A stretch of DNA of 11,782 nt from an uncultured Oscillospiraceae bacterium (GCA_905193585.1 CAJJPG010000053.1:1-11782), one strand, 5' to 3'; positions 1-6,655 are shown, counted from the first letter of the stretch. Translations and numbers: made by a program. The notes: generated by a model from the letters alone, not told the origin.

Positions 1-118
1 CGGAAAAACACCTTGTAAGCGAAAAATAGCTTAAAAAGCTATTTTTCAAGGGCACAGGGGTGGTATTGGCGGGGATAGAGTGCAGTCCGAAAATCTTTGA
101 TTTTCGAGCGAGCGGCAT
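1..118. repeat. Hairpin-rich non-coding left edge
   Basis: No convincing gene is seen here. Two perfect inverted repeats are present: 12-bp arms at 21-32/36-47 (AT-rich, 3-nt loop) and 8-bp arms at 88-95/99-106 (3-nt loop). Together with the two GC-rich hairpins just to the right they make four perfect stem-loops in about 160 bp. A minus-strand reading frame begins at an ATG at 118 and stays open to the window edge, but it has no ribosome binding site and runs through the hairpins, so I treat it as non-coding. The density of stems suggests a dispersed intergenic repeat. This is inference, since only one copy is visible. Confidence 0.5.
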
Positions 119-128
119 TCCCGACCAA

Positions 129-182
129 GAGCGTGTCGACTTTTTCGACACGCTCAAACGGCGCAGGCTTAAAGCCTGCGCC
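129..182 (-). terminator. Tandem GC-rich hairpins, probable terminator of the M23 gene
   Basis: Two perfect stem-loops follow the stop codon of the M23 peptidase gene in its direction of transcription. The first, at 160-182, is a perfect palindrome (GGCGCAGGC stem, loop about 5 nt). The second, at 129-155, has 11-bp arms (GAGCGTGTCGA) and a 5-nt loop. Neither is followed by a long T run on the minus strand, only GTTTG and CTTGG, so classical intrinsic termination may be inefficient. They could instead be RNA 3'-end stabilisers or part of a repeat element. Confidence 0.55.
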
Positions 183-203
183 GTTGTTATATGCATTTAA
201 ATT

Positions 204-1484
204 TTAATCAAGCCCTATATAAGGCGCGGGGTTTACGCGGGTATCGTTTATGAGCACCTCATAGTGCAAATGGTTGCCGGTAGAATTGCCCGTGTTGCCC
301 ACAAGCGCCAGCAGATCGCCCTGCTCAACCTTTGCGCCCTTTGCAACCTTTAACGCGCTTGCGTGCGCGTATCTTGTTTTAAGCCCGTTACCGTGGTCTA
401 TAACCACGCTGTAACCGTAGGCACCGTCAAACCCGGCGGAAACCACCGTTCCCGCGGCTGAGGCATATATTCCCGTGCCGTAGTCTGCTGCGAGGTCCAT
501 TCCCTTGTGACCTCTGCCGTCGCCGTAATAAGAGGAAACGACAAACGAGCCTTTACTGAGCGGGCAGATAAACCCTTCGCTGCGGGCGGCAATACGCTGT
601 GCCGCGGTCGCCGTGCTTTTAGCCGTGCCGACAATTGTTACCTGTGTTATCGGTTCTTTAACGACCTCGGTTTTAAGCTCCTCGCGCGCTACCTCTTCAC
701 CGTTCAGCTTTTCAACATTTTCGGTTTTGCGGTTTATGCCGTTCTGACCGGCGGTTTTTACAGAGGAATAGCCTATAAGCTGACCGTTTGTTTTTTCGGT
801 TTTGGTGGCAAACGGTATTTCGGTATCGGTTGTAATTACCGATACGGTTTTAACGTTAAGCTTTTCGGCGGCGGCGGTAAGCTCGTCCGCAGACGCTATT
901 TCGCTTTTAAGGTAATAGCCCTTTTCGGTTTTAACATCATCTGTAAATTCAGATGTGTTCTCCGCACCCTCGGTTTCAAAGCGGGTGCGGCTTTTTTCAA
1001 GACATTCAGCCAATTCGTCGGCTTCGCCGCAAAGCAGGGTCTCGCCGTTTACCACAAGGGCGGAAGCCTCAACAATATCATTTGTGTTTTCAATAATCGC
1101 GTCGGCAAGCTTTAAAGCGCTGCAAAGCCTGTTTGAAACGGTAAGGGTCATTTTGAAATTCGGCTTTTCTATCGCCCCTGCGGCGTTGCTGCTTTCAATA
1201 CTTTTAACGGCTATATTTTTAGCGTCGTCAAACACGGCGGCGTTTCTTATTGTGGCAATAATGTTGCCGGCGTAATTTACCTTGAACCCGAGAGTTATGC
1301 CTACGGACACTATGCTTACGCCGACCGCCAGCATACCTATAAGGCAGAGCGAGCATATGCGCATAAGCAGCTTTTTACCGCTTAAAACGGATATAGTTTT
1401 TCTTAAAAGCTTATTCTGCGATAATATTTCAAGTAAGGTTTCTTTATTAAGAATATCCTTAAAAATAACGGTCACTTCTTTCAA
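204..1484 (-). CDS. Membrane-anchored G5 + M23 metallopeptidase
   Basis: Predicted cell-wall endopeptidase of 426 aa. M23 (LytM/lysostaphin-type) enzymes are zinc peptidases that cut peptide cross-links in peptidoglycan. A short cytoplasmic N-terminus is followed by one hydrophobic segment at about residues 43-68, which should anchor the protein with its bulk outside. A long variable region (about 70-210) leads to a G5-like beta domain (about 215-288) and a C-terminal M23 domain (about 305-424). The zinc and catalytic signature is complete: H326xxxD330, H374 in YAHAS, and H405-L-H407. The start is a TTG at 1484 without a good ribosome binding site; an in-frame GTG at 1475 or the ATG of residue 41 are alternatives, so the N-terminus is uncertain. 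It has its own promoter behind the guaB operon. It resembles sporulation or cell-elongation M23 proteins, but SpoIIQ lacks a G5 domain, so I do not use that name. Confidence 0.9.
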   Translation of the reverse strand: MKEVTVIFKDILNKETLLEILSQNKLLRKTISVLSGKKLLMRICSLCLIGMLAVGVSIVSVGITLGFKVNYAGNIIATIRNAAVFDDAKNIAVKSIESSNAAGAIEKPNFKMTLTVSNRLCSALKLADAIIENTNDIVEASALVVNGETLLCGEADELAECLEKSRTRFETEGAENTSEFTDDVKTEKGYYLKSEIASADELTAAAEKLNVKTVSVITTDTEIPFATKTEKTNGQLIGYSSVKTAGQNGINRKTENVEKLNGEEVAREELKTEVVKEPITQVTIVGTAKSTATAAQRIAARSEGFICPLSKGSFVVSSYYGDGRGHKGMDLAADYGTGIYASAAGTVVSAGFDGAYGYSVVIDHGNGLKTRYAHASALKVAKGAKVEQGDLLALVGNTGNSTGNHLHYEVLINDTRVNPAPYIGLD

Positions 1485-1485
1485 A

Positions 1486-1546
1486 GGTTACAAATTGTAA
1501 TTTCTATAAACCCTATTATAACAAAAGGGTTACAAAATTGCAACCC
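1486..1546. promoter_or_regulatory. Repeated dyad around the M23 promoter (candidate operators)
   Basis: Two related dyads share the 9-mer GGTTACAAA on the plus strand. One at 1486-1500 contains the perfect palindrome TTACAAATTGTAA in the leader next to the start codon. The other (about 1528-1546, GGTTACAAAATTGCAACC) covers the -35 box and part of the spacer. A pair of like sites flanking the -10 box is a common operator layout, and the first dyad is not explained by termination. The binding protein is unknown. Confidence 0.4.
1515..1543 (-). promoter_or_regulatory. Sigma-A promoter of the M23 gene
   Basis: On the minus strand TTGCAA (1543-1538), a 17-bp spacer and a perfect TATAAT (1520-1515) form a strong vegetative promoter. 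Transcription should begin near 1508, giving a leader of only about 24 nt before the TTG start at 1484. The -35 box and spacer lie inside the hairpin at 1523-1550, so the promoter and the end signal of the preceding operon share the same bases. Confidence 0.8.
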
Positions 1547-1550
1547 TTTT
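1523..1550. terminator. Stem-loop ending the guaB operon, overlapping the next promoter
   Basis: An inverted repeat with AAAAGGGTT/AACCCTTTT arms lies 15 bp past the stop of the alarmone synthetase gene. In minus-strand RNA it forms a stem of about 13 bp including one G-U pair, followed by a short U-rich stretch (UUUUGUUAU). In plus-strand RNA it is followed by an even richer U tract (1547-1565), so it could act in both directions. It contains the -35 box of the M23 promoter. Confidence 0.65.
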
Positions 1551-1565
1551 TGTAATATTTTTTTA

Positions 1566-2249
1566 TTAATTTTTAATTTCGCTGTCATTTCCGTATATTT
1601 TTCGGTGAATATTCTGCATTTTCATATCAAGTCGGCTTATTTCTTCGGCACATTCGCGCAATTCTTCGGAAATCTGCTCAACATCCTGCTTTATATCCTT
1701 TTTATATTTAAGCTTGTGCTCAAGGCTTGCCCAGAAGTCCATTGCAATGGTTCTGAACTGCACCTCAACCCGCATAAATTTCTTTTCGGGCATAAGGAAT
1801 ATGGGAATTTCCACTATAAGGTGCAGGCTGCGGTAGCCGTTCGGTTTCGGGTTTTTTATGTAGTCCTTGCAGGCGATAAGGCGTATATCATCCTGCGTGC
1901 AAAGCTCTTTTGCCAAAATATAAATATCCTCGGGAAAGGAGCATATAACGCGTATGCCCGCAACGTCATTGAGGTTTTTTTCAATGCTTTCGGCAGAAAG
2001 CTCCAGTCCCTTGCGGTTGAGCTTTTCAATTATGCTCGGAACGCTTTTAAGCCGACACGCTATCGATTCAAATGGGTTGCGGTCATTTTCAAGGGAGAGC
2101 TGCGTGTTAAGCACGTCAAGCTTGGTTTTTACTTCAAGCATGGCGCATTTATAGCGCATCATAAGCTCGGCAAAGGGTCTTGTCTGGTCGAAAATTTCAT
2201 TTGCCTGATTTAAAAGCTCGCTTGTATTTGTGTTTTTAATGTCTATCAT
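1566..2249 (-). CDS. Small alarmone synthetase, (p)ppGpp synthetase (RelA/SpoT domain only)
   Basis: A stand-alone RelA/SpoT synthetase domain of about 227 aa, which moves pyrophosphate from ATP to GTP or GDP to make (p)ppGpp. There is no HD hydrolase domain and no TGS or ACT domain, as in RelQ/RelP-type small alarmone synthetases. Visible motifs in order: DVAGIRV with the catalytic Asp at 95, the KDY-IKNPKPNGYRSLH nucleotide-binding stretch (128-143), VEVQFRT with the catalytic Glu at 162, and MDFWASLEHKL (170-180). The C-terminus is a helical, charged tail. I choose the ATG at 2249, which has AGGA about 10 nt upstream, over an in-frame upstream ATG at 2318 that lies deep inside the glycosyltransferase gene and lacks a clear ribosome binding site. 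It overlaps that gene by 14 nt, so translation is probably coupled. It is the last gene of the guaB operon. I cannot tell RelP from RelQ by eye. Confidence 0.93.
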   Translation of the reverse strand: MIDIKNTNTSELLNQANEIFDQTRPFAELMMRYKCAMLEVKTKLDVLNTQLSLENDRNPFESIACRLKSVPSIIEKLNRKGLELSAESIEKNLNDVAGIRVICSFPEDIYILAKELCTQDDIRLIACKDYIKNPKPNGYRSLHLIVEIPIFLMPEKKFMRVEVQFRTIAMDFWASLEHKLKYKKDIKQDVEQISEELRECAEEISRLDMKMQNIHRKIYGNDSEIKN

Positions 2250-3213
2250 TATTTTCCGTCCTGTCGGCGCTGCCGGTGCGTTTTTCAATAATAAAGCGCG
2301 GCCTTGCCTTTGTTTCAAGATATATTTTTCCTATATATTCGCCTATTACGCCGAGGCTTAAAAGCTGTATTCCGCTGAAAAAGAAAATAATGGTTACAAG
2401 CGAAGCCCAACCCGCCACGGTCTTGCCGAGGGCAAAGGTTATTACCGACCATATTATGCCCGCAAAGCTCAACAGTGCGATTATAAACCCGAATACGGTT
2501 ATAATTCTTATAGGCTTGGTGGAAAGGCTTGTAATTCCGTCCAGCGCGAGGGAGAGCATTTTTTTTAGCGGATAGTGGCTCTCGCCCGCTAAGCGCTCGC
2601 GCCTTTCGTAATAAACGCAGGTGCTTTTAAAGCCCACAAGCGGAATCATACCGCGCAGGAAAATATTTACTTCCTTAAAATTCGCAAGTTCCTTTATAAC
2701 TTTTGAAGATAAAAGCCTGTAATCGGCGTGATTATACACCACGTCCGCGCCCATGCGGTTCATAAGCTTATAAAAGCACTGCGCCGAGGTGCGCTTGAAA
2801 AACGTATCTGTCTCGCGGCTTGAGCGCACGCCGTACACTATTTCGGCGCCGTCGAGATATTCGCGCACCATGCTGTCTATCGCGTTTATATCGTCCTGCC
2901 CGTCGCAGTCAATGCTTACGGTAATATCGCAAAGCGGCTCGGCTTCAAGCAGCCCCGCAAGCAGCGCGTTTTGGTGCCCGCGGTTGCGGCTTAAGGATAT
3001 TCCTGTGAAATACTTTTCCTCTTTTGACAGTCGGGTTATTATATCCCACGTGCCGTCGCGGCTGCCGTCGTTTACGAACATAATGCGGCTGTCGTCCGAT
3101 ATAATATCCGCCGAAATAAGGCTTTTGAGCTTTTCCAGAAACATACCGCTTGTAACGGGCAGCACCTTTTCTTCATTATAGCAGGGAATTACAATATATA
3201 ATACGGGTTTCAT
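2236..3213 (-). CDS. Family 2 glycosyltransferase with two C-terminal membrane helices
   Basis: A 325-aa GT2 enzyme of the dolichol-phosphate-mannose-synthase/GtrB/ArnC-like group, which loads a sugar onto a polyprenyl-phosphate carrier at the membrane. The N-terminus has VIPCYNEE (residues 8-15), then VNDGSRDGT (47-55) and the DxD metal/nucleotide-sugar motif in DCDGQDD (102-108). An amphipathic linker with SHYPLKKML (212-220) is followed by two hydrophobic helices at about 236-259 and 269-292 and a basic cytoplasmic tail. The ATG shares one base with the guaB stop codon (TAATG), and no strong ribosome binding site precedes it, so it probably depends on re-initiation after guaB. The sugar and acceptor cannot be read from sequence; likely roles are teichoic acid, polysaccharide or glycolipid modification. 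Its place between guaB and a (p)ppGpp synthetase is not an obvious pathway link. Confidence 0.92.
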   Translation of the reverse strand: MKPVLYIVIPCYNEEKVLPVTSGMFLEKLKSLISADIISDDSRIMFVNDGSRDGTWDIITRLSKEEKYFTGISLSRNRGHQNALLAGLLEAEPLCDITVSIDCDGQDDINAIDSMVREYLDGAEIVYGVRSSRETDTFFKRTSAQCFYKLMNRMGADVVYNHADYRLLSSKVIKELANFKEVNIFLRGMIPLVGFKSTCVYYERRERLAGESHYPLKKMLSLALDGITSLSTKPIRIITVFGFIIALLSFAGIIWSVITFALGKTVAGWASLVTIIFFFSGIQLLSLGVIGEYIGKIYLETKARPRFIIEKRTGSADRTENNDRH

Positions 3214-4721
3214 TATTTTACAAGACCCGAGGAAGTGTCTTTCTGAATAACGTCGTGCGCGCCGCCCTCAACAATGCTTGTTGCCGAAACAAGGGTGAGC
3301 TTTGCTTTCTTTTGCAGCTCGGGTATAGTAAGCGCGCCGCAGTTGCACATGGTTGAGCGTACCTTTGAAAGCGAAAGGCTTACGTTGTCTTTCAAGCTGC
3401 CCGCATAAGGTACATAGGAGTCAACGCCCTCTTCAAACGATAGCTTTTTATCGCCGCCGAGGTCATAGCGCTGCCAGTTTCTCGCGCGGTTTGAGCCTTC
3501 GCCCCAGTATTCCTTATAATAATTGCCGTTTATGGTGACGCGGTTTGTGGGGCTTTCGTCAAAGCGGGCAAAATATCTGCCGAGCATCATAAAGTCCGCG
3601 CCCATGGCAAGCGCCAGGGTCATGTGGTGGTCGTGCACAATGCCGCCGTCGGAGCAGACGGGAACATAAACTCCCGTTTTTTCAAAATATTCGTCTCTTG
3701 CTTTGCAAACGTCAATAAGCGCGGTTGCCTGACCCCTGCCTATGCCCTTTGTCTCGCGGGTAATACATATAGAGCCGCCGCCTATGCCTACCTTTATAAA
3801 GTCGGCGCCCGCCTCGGCTAAGAATAAAAAGCCCTCGCGGTCAACCACGTTTCCGGCGCCCACCTTAACGGTATCGCCGTATTTTTCGCGTATGAATTTA
3901 AGCGTGCGCGCCTGCCACTCGCTGAAGCCCTCGGATGAATCTATGCAGAGCACGTCCGCCCCCGCGTTTATAAGCGCGGGCACTCTTTGCTCATAGTCGC
4001 GGGTGTTTATTCCCGCGCCTACAACATAGCGCTTGTGGCTGTCAAGCAGCTCGTTGGGGTTTTCCTTGTGCGCGTCGTAATCCTTGCGGAAAACGAAATA
4101 TTTAAGATTGCCGTTTTTATCAACTATCGGCAGGGAATTCAGCTTGTGATCCCATATAATATCATTCGCCTTTTTAAGGGTTGTATCCTCTTCGCCCACT
4201 ATAAGCGAGGAAAGCGGGGTCATAAAGTCCTTAACGTAGGTATCCTCTGCCATACGGCTTACTCTGTAATCGCGGCTTGTAACTATGCCGAGCAGCTTGC
4301 CGTTCGGCAGCCCGTCCGACGTTACGGCCACGGTGGAATGTCCGTTTTTGGCTTTAAGCTCTAAAATATCCTTTAAGGTGCTGTCGGGCGTTACGTTGGA
4401 TTCGCTTACAACAAAGCCCGCCTTATAGGACTTTGCGCGCTCTACCATAGCCGCCTCGTCTTCAATAGACTGCGAGCCGTAAATAAATGAAACGCCGCCC
4501 TCACGCGCGAGAGCCACGGCGAGCCTGTCGCCCGAGACCGACTGCATTATAGCGGAGGTAAGCGGAATATTCATTGAGATTGCGGGTTCTTCACCCTTTT
4601 TAAACTTTACAAGGGGTGTTTTAAGGCAGACGTTTGCCGGAATACACTCGGCAGACGAATACCCCGGAACCAAAAGATACTCGTTAAAGGTATGCGAAAC
4701 CTCGTTGAAATAATAAGCCAT
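3213..4721 (-). CDS. guaB: IMP dehydrogenase (Tritrichomonas-type)
   Basis: Oxidises IMP to XMP with NAD+, the committed step of GMP synthesis. The 502-aa protein has the usual barrel interrupted by a CBS pair (about residues 105-220). Key residues are visible: D261, the loop GIGGGSICITRE with catalytic Cys319 and Thr321, the CSDGGI phosphate loop (356-361), the GRYFA segment (381-385) and the flap with Arg418-Tyr419 in NWQRYDLGG. The ATG at 4721 is chosen because GGGAGGA lies 9 nt upstream; with this start the catalytic residues carry the same numbers as in the enzyme of the protist Tritrichomonas foetus, and K310 and E431, linked there to weak mycophenolic acid binding, are also present. 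From memory the sequence is closer to that enzyme than to the Bacillus type. First gene of an operon with a glycosyltransferase and a (p)ppGpp synthetase; its own sigma-A promoter lies in a striking inverted repeat. Confidence 0.97.
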   Translation of the reverse strand: MAYYFNEVSHTFNEYLLVPGYSSAECIPANVCLKTPLVKFKKGEEPAISMNIPLTSAIMQSVSGDRLAVALAREGGVSFIYGSQSIEDEAAMVERAKSYKAGFVVSESNVTPDSTLKDILELKAKNGHSTVAVTSDGLPNGKLLGIVTSRDYRVSRMAEDTYVKDFMTPLSSLIVGEEDTTLKKANDIIWDHKLNSLPIVDKNGNLKYFVFRKDYDAHKENPNELLDSHKRYVVGAGINTRDYEQRVPALINAGADVLCIDSSEGFSEWQARTLKFIREKYGDTVKVGAGNVVDREGFLFLAEAGADFIKVGIGGGSICITRETKGIGRGQATALIDVCKARDEYFEKTGVYVPVCSDGGIVHDHHMTLALAMGADFMMLGRYFARFDESPTNRVTINGNYYKEYWGEGSNRARNWQRYDLGGDKKLSFEEGVDSYVPYAGSLKDNVSLSLSKVRSTMCNCGALTIPELQKKAKLTLVSATSIVEGGAHDVIQKDTSSGLVK

Positions 4722-4730
4722 AATGCTACA

Positions 4731-4785
4731 TCCTCCCAATACGGTATAATAAGTATATTTAATATATTATACCATATTGGGAGGA
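4731..4785. repeat. 55-bp inverted repeat across the guaB promoter and Shine-Dalgarno
   Basis: Arms of 21 bp at 4731-4751 and 4765-4785 match at 20 of 21 positions and are separated by 13 bp. One arm holds the guaB Shine-Dalgarno sequence GGGAGGA (minus strand); the other holds the promoter spacer, with TCCTCCC, and the -10 box. RNA started at the guaB promoter (near 4759) contains only the Shine-Dalgarno arm. RNA reading through from the symporter gene contains both arms and can fold into a long hairpin that buries the Shine-Dalgarno. No T run follows, so this is not a standard intrinsic terminator. It may also act as a DNA operator. Confidence 0.85.
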
Positions 4786-4793
4786 CTTGTCAA
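4766..4793 (-). promoter_or_regulatory. Sigma-A promoter of the guaB operon
   Basis: On the minus strand a perfect TTGACA (4793-4788), a 16-bp spacer and a perfect TATAAT (4771-4766). Transcription should start near 4759, giving a leader of about 38 nt with the GGGAGGA ribosome binding site at 4737-4731. The spacer and -10 box form one arm of the 55-bp inverted repeat at 4731-4785. Confidence 0.88.
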
Positions 4794-4810
4794 CAGTTTA
4801 ATGCGGCGTT

Positions 4811-6343
4811 TTATTTGCCTTTTATGTACTCATTAAACTCTTCGTTTTGCTCGGGGTAAGCTGAGAGCATTGGCTCTATGTCCTTGCCCTTTTTGCGGTC
4901 AAAGTAGTTTTTGGTAATGCGCGCAACCTGACCCGAAAGGAACACAAGGGCTATAAGGTTCGGCAGCGCCATAAGCCCGTTAAAGGTATCGTCCAGCGCC
5001 CAGATAAGGTCAGAGCCGATAAGGGACGAGAAAACTATAAGCAGAATAAATATTATTTTGAAAATAAGCACGGGTATTTTTCTTTTGTTTTCGGGCTTGT
5101 GACGGAAGCAGAAATCAACCGCCTTTTCGCCGTAATATGACCAGGCGAGCACGGTGGTAAATGCAAAGAGCGGAAGAATTATTAAAAATGCCACCGTACC
5201 GAACATACCGAGGTTTGAAGAAAACGCGCTGAGCGCCGTTGCCGAATCGGAAGCACCCACAAACTCGCCCGCGGCGTTTACAGCACCGAAAAACGAGCCG
5301 TTTTCATACGCGCCCGAGCCGATATTGGTAGTAAGAATTACAAGCGCGGTTAAGGTGCATATAACAAAGGTATCAAAAAACACCTCAAAAATGCCCCAAA
5401 GCCCCTGCTTTACAGGCTCGCGGGTTTCCGACGCCGAGTGGGCTATTACCGAAGAGCCGAGCCCCGCCTCATTAGAGAAAACGCCGCGGGCAAGCCCTTT
5501 TTTGATTATCTGTGAAAAGGCAAAGCCGCCTACGCCCCCCGCAACCGCTTTTGAAGAAAACGCGCTTGTGAATATAAGGCGGAAGGTCTCGGGCACTGCG
5601 GTATAATTTTTACCGATTATAACAAACGCCATTGCAATAAACAAAAGCGACATAAACGGAACGAGCATAGAGGCTATTCTGCCTATGCGCTTTATTCCGC
5701 CTATTATAACTATGGCTGCGAAAAACGCCACTATTCCGCCTATTATAAGCTTGACCGCCGCAGAATCGTTGCCCAGCACCGAGGTGTAAGAGCCTGTAAT
5801 TTTATTTGTTTGCACGCCGCTCATACCTACCGCCGCCAAAAGGCAGAATATTGCCGCCAGCATACCGAGCCAGCGCTGTTTCAAACCGTTAGCTATGTAA
5901 TAAAACGCGCCGCCGCTGAAGCTGCCGTCCTTTTCCTTTTTGCGGTAGTAAAGCCCCAAAACATTTTCTGAGTAATTGGTTACCATACCGAAAAAGGCGG
6001 AAATCCACATCCACAGCACCGCTCCGGGGCCGCCGGTCAGTATTGCCGAGGTAACGCCGATAATGTTACCCGTGCCCACAGTGCCCGAAATGGCGGCGGA
6101 AAACGCCTCGAACTGCGAAACCGCTTTTTTGTCCTTTTTGTTTTTCTTTTTGCCCATATCCTTTACGGCGGGCACAATGGTACTGCTCATAGACTCGCCG
6201 AATTTGCGCACCTGCAGCACCCGCGTTCTTACGGTCAGCAGTATGCCCGTGCCTAAGATCATAATAATCATAGGCCAGCCCCACACTACGCCGTTCACCC
6301 AATCGTTCACCTTCGTGACAGTTTCAATAAATGACTCCCACAT
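4811..6343 (-). CDS. AGCS-family alanine/glycine:cation symporter
   Basis: A 510-aa polytopic membrane protein of the alanine or glycine:cation (sodium) symporter family. The AGCS signature is clear near residues 85-115: ISGTVGTGNIIGV followed by LTGGPGAVLWMW. A basic cytoplasmic stretch, KKKNKKDKK (65-73), precedes it. Many hydrophobic segments follow, including pairs near 155-180, 200-240, 330-350 and 385-425, and the C-terminal tail is hydrophilic. The start at 6343 (ATG TGG GAG) is chosen because GGGGAG lies just upstream; an in-frame ATG at 6400 lies within the leader terminator hairpin and is rejected. The upstream glycine riboswitch points to glycine, with alanine possible, as the physiological substrate. 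Direction of net transport cannot be read from sequence. The guaB promoter follows 18 bp after the stop, with no separate terminator between. Confidence 0.95.
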   Translation of the reverse strand: MWESFIETVTKVNDWVNGVVWGWPMIIMILGTGILLTVRTRVLQVRKFGESMSSTIVPAVKDMGKKKNKKDKKAVSQFEAFSAAISGTVGTGNIIGVTSAILTGGPGAVLWMWISAFFGMVTNYSENVLGLYYRKKEKDGSFSGGAFYYIANGLKQRWLGMLAAIFCLLAAVGMSGVQTNKITGSYTSVLGNDSAAVKLIIGGIVAFFAAIVIIGGIKRIGRIASMLVPFMSLLFIAMAFVIIGKNYTAVPETFRLIFTSAFSSKAVAGGVGGFAFSQIIKKGLARGVFSNEAGLGSSVIAHSASETREPVKQGLWGIFEVFFDTFVICTLTALVILTTNIGSGAYENGSFFGAVNAAGEFVGASDSATALSAFSSNLGMFGTVAFLIILPLFAFTTVLAWSYYGEKAVDFCFRHKPENKRKIPVLIFKIIFILLIVFSSLIGSDLIWALDDTFNGLMALPNLIALVFLSGQVARITKNYFDRKKGKDIEPMLSAYPEQNEEFNEYIKGK

Positions 6344-6363
6344 TCTGAAATTCTCCCCTTTTG

Positions 6364-6404
6364 AAAAAAAATAAAAGGAGCCGAACCGAAAACAGTTCAA
6401 CTCC
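6364..6404 (-). terminator. Intrinsic terminator in the symporter leader (riboswitch expression platform)
   Basis: In minus-strand RNA a stem of 10-11 bp (GGAGUUGAAC pairing with GGUUCGGCUCC, 6404-6377) is followed at once by a U-rich run, UUUUAUUUUUUUU (6376-6364). It sits between the glycine aptamer and the ribosome binding site, the normal place for a transcription-attenuation platform. The 5' arm (CGGAGU, 6405-6400) is complementary to GCUCCG in the 5' strand of aptamer 2 (6532-6527), offering an antiterminator pairing. Confidence 0.88.
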
Positions 6405-6448
6405 GTAAAAACGCACTAAAACACGGCTTTCACCGCGTAAAACATAAA

Positions 6449-6638
6449 CTTCCGTCCTTTTGCCTGAGAGATTGGCGCTTTTTTAAAAACGCCTTGCACC
6501 TTCGGCATCTGTTAAGCAGACTTCTCCGGAGCGCTATCCGTATACAGTTTTATCACACCATTGCGACACCTGAGAGTGTTACTCCTTCGGAAACGGACTG
6601 AAAATAACATCCGTAATTTCCTGCATACTTCACATAGC
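6449..6638 (-). promoter_or_regulatory. Glycine riboswitch, tandem-type with an atypical first domain
   Basis: The minus-strand leader has the core motifs of glycine (gcvT-type) aptamers twice. The downstream domain is canonical: CUCCGGAGA, a P3a hairpin (GUCUG/CAGAU), GCCGAAGGUGCAA, a hairpin (GGCG/CGCC), then UCUCUCAGGCAAAAGGACGG. The upstream domain has UUCCGAAGGAGUAA and ACUCUCAGG and is closed by a long stem (GUAUGCAG with CUGUAUAC, GCUAU with AUAGC). However, its P2 partner strand is weak, P3b is missing, and extra sequence follows CUCUCAGG. It controls the AGCS symporter. The P1 strand of aptamer 2 can also pair with the terminator's 5' arm, which suggests glycine turns the gene off. 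That direction is inference. Confidence 0.9.
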
Positions 6639-6655
6639 TTATTTAATTTTCAAGC

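Noticed and set aside
1..118. Minus-strand open frame from ATG 118 to the window edge
   Set aside because: No ribosome binding site, passes through perfect hairpins, and the product has no recognisable features.
1..182. CRISPR array
   Set aside because: The stems differ from each other and there are no equal-length spacers.
507..1115. 202-codon plus-strand frame opposite the M23 gene (and similar long frames opposite the synthetase and MecA-like genes)
   Set aside because: These are antisense shadows of well-supported genes, lacking ribosome binding sites and meaningful protein sequence.
2250..2318. Longer alarmone synthetase starting at ATG 2318
   Set aside because: The extra 23 residues are translated from inside the glycosyltransferase gene with no ribosome binding site; the ATG at 2249 has AGGA upstream.
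6344..6400. Longer symporter starting at ATG 6400
   Set aside because: The extra codons lie in the terminator hairpin and U tract of the riboswitch; the residues are not membrane-like and the ATG at 6343 has its own GGGGAG site.
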